From assembly GCA_949372595.1 (NCBI GenBank), contig CASIAN010000038.1, positions 1 through 64,000 of the forward strand: a DNA stretch of 64,000 bases. The letters are read 5' to 3'. Each line of letters begins with the position of its first letter. Position 1 is the first letter of the stretch. Shown here one piece after another: positions 63,393-64,000 of this stretch. This DNA comes from CPC320 sp002336405. Its GTDB lineage: Bacteria > Pseudomonadota > Alphaproteobacteria > Rhodobacterales > Rhodobacteraceae. The notes beneath the pieces are model-generated. The model saw nothing but the letters and a program-made list of their open reading frames with translations, was not told the origin of the DNA and did no database searches. A program made the position numbers and the translations under genes.

Positions 63393-64000
63393 TTAACGCA
63401 AGTTCATCTTTAGGACAGTGCCCGCCGCAAAGGGCAACAGTGCGATTGTGCCGCAACTGATGCCCGCCAAAAGTAAAAGCGGTGTCGCCAACTCCAGCCC
63501 CTCAGCCCCGCGACGTGCCACCTCGGCCCCAAAGATCAATGTCGGCACATAGAGCGGCAACACCAGCAGCGACAAGAGCAATCCGCCGCGTTTGATCCCA
63601 ACCGTCAGCGCCGCCCCAAAGCAGCCAATCATGCTGAGTGTTGGCGTTCCCAAGGCCAGCGACACCGTCAGCCAGATATACCCCGCGCCCGGCAGGTTCA
63701 ACATCAATCCAAGCACCGGCGCGACCAGCACCAGTGGCAGCCCGGTGGTCAGCCAATGTGCCAGTGCTTTAAGCGCAATCACCGCCTCCATCGGCAGGGG
63801 TGATGTCGCCAAGAGCTCTAAGGCGCCGTCTTCCCAATCCAGCGCCAACAACCGGTCCAGCGATAACAAGCAGGCCAAGAGCGCCCCAAGCCACAAAATA
63901 CCCGGCGCAATCTTTGCCAACACCGCCGTATCCGGCCCGACACCAAAAGGCACCAGCAGAACAAGGATCAAAAAGAACACCAAAGCCAATCCAAAGCCCC
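63393..64000 (-). CDS. ccmB: Heme exporter protein B, partial
   Basis: The membrane subunit of the CcmAB ABC transporter. Within the window there are about 201 residues; the frame runs open to the window edge and reads ...GFGLALVFFLILVLLVPFGVG, which is the region just after the family's N-terminus. The true start thus lies beyond position 64000, with roughly 15-20 residues missing. Six hydrophobic segments and the DWEDGALELLATSPLPMEAVIALKALAHW motif identify it. Confidence 0.93.
   Translation of the reverse strand, partial: GFGLALVFFLILVLLVPFGVGPDTAVLAKIAPGILWLGALLACLLSLDRLLALDWEDGALELLATSPLPMEAVIALKALAHWLTTGLPLVLVAPVLGLMLNLPGAGYIWLTVSLALGTPTLSMIGCFGAALTVGIKRGGLLLSLLVLPLYVPTLIFGAEVARRGAEGLELATPLLLLAGISCGTIALLPFAAGTVLKMNLR

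Overview
The window looks like a chromosome segment of a marine roseobacter-type alphaproteobacterium (Rhodobacteraceae). The gene content supports this: a 572-residue MetG with a degenerate KMSKS motif, a Fur/Mur-type regulator near eno, short-form PurB, a ccmB-ccmC-ccmD-ccmG run, a TctABC transporter, and an alphaproteobacterial SOS box of the form GAAC-N7-GAAC. Base composition is moderate for the family. No rRNA, tRNA, CRISPR array, prophage or intact insertion sequence was found by eye.

Layout. 0.6-2.6 kb: divergent aldo/keto reductase (Tas-like) and short-chain dehydrogenase. 3.4-5.4 kb: a decayed patch with an SOS-controlled imuA, frame-broken by an 11-bp tandem duplication, and an MFS transporter broken by a nonsense codon and three single-base frame changes in G runs. 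5.4-8.6 kb: metG and tig, convergent around a shared terminator. 8.8-23 kb: a myo-inositol regulon. It has an ABC importer, a LacI-type regulator, two Gfo/Idh dehydrogenases and an IolE-like protein on the minus strand, then iolD-iolC-iolB-aldolase-iolG and a PhyH-family dioxygenase on the plus strand. The same TTGCAACCGGTTGCAA palindrome lies in both divergent promoter regions. 23.8-28.2 kb: a BadF-type sugar kinase, a wrecked FkbM methyltransferase, an ornithine-cyclodeaminase-family reductase and a threonine-dehydratase-family enzyme. A class V PLP enzyme lies on the other strand.

29.7-34.2 kb: a DUF599 membrane protein, a small unknown protein, and a hybrid histidine kinase paired with a cysteine-free sulfite-oxidase-fold secreted protein. 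35.3-43.2 kb: a substrate-binding protein plus a TctE/TctD-like two-component system, divergent from tctC-tctB-tctA-atuA(DUF1446)-DUF4387. Two pairs of 11-bp-phased direct repeats in the shared promoter region look like binding sites for the OmpR-type regulator. 43.6-53.2 kb: housekeeping and scattered genes (prfB, mrcA, two EamA exporters, phzF-like, ClbS/DfsB-like, DEAD-box helicase, fur/mur). 53.3-64 kb: eno, purB, an isolated divergent fliG, a DUF1223 protein, acnA, a small lipoprotein, and the cytochrome c maturation genes ccmG, ccmD, ccmC and ccmB (ccmB runs off the window).

How it works together. The inositol block encodes uptake and the steps from inositol to the deoxy-ketogluconate-phosphate aldolase. 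The final IolA step is not in the window. The Tct block appears to be a ligand-sensing, self-contained uptake and catabolism unit for an unidentified carboxylate. Several genes are decayed, and short tandem duplications of 9-13 bp recur, which suggests slippage has shaped this stretch.
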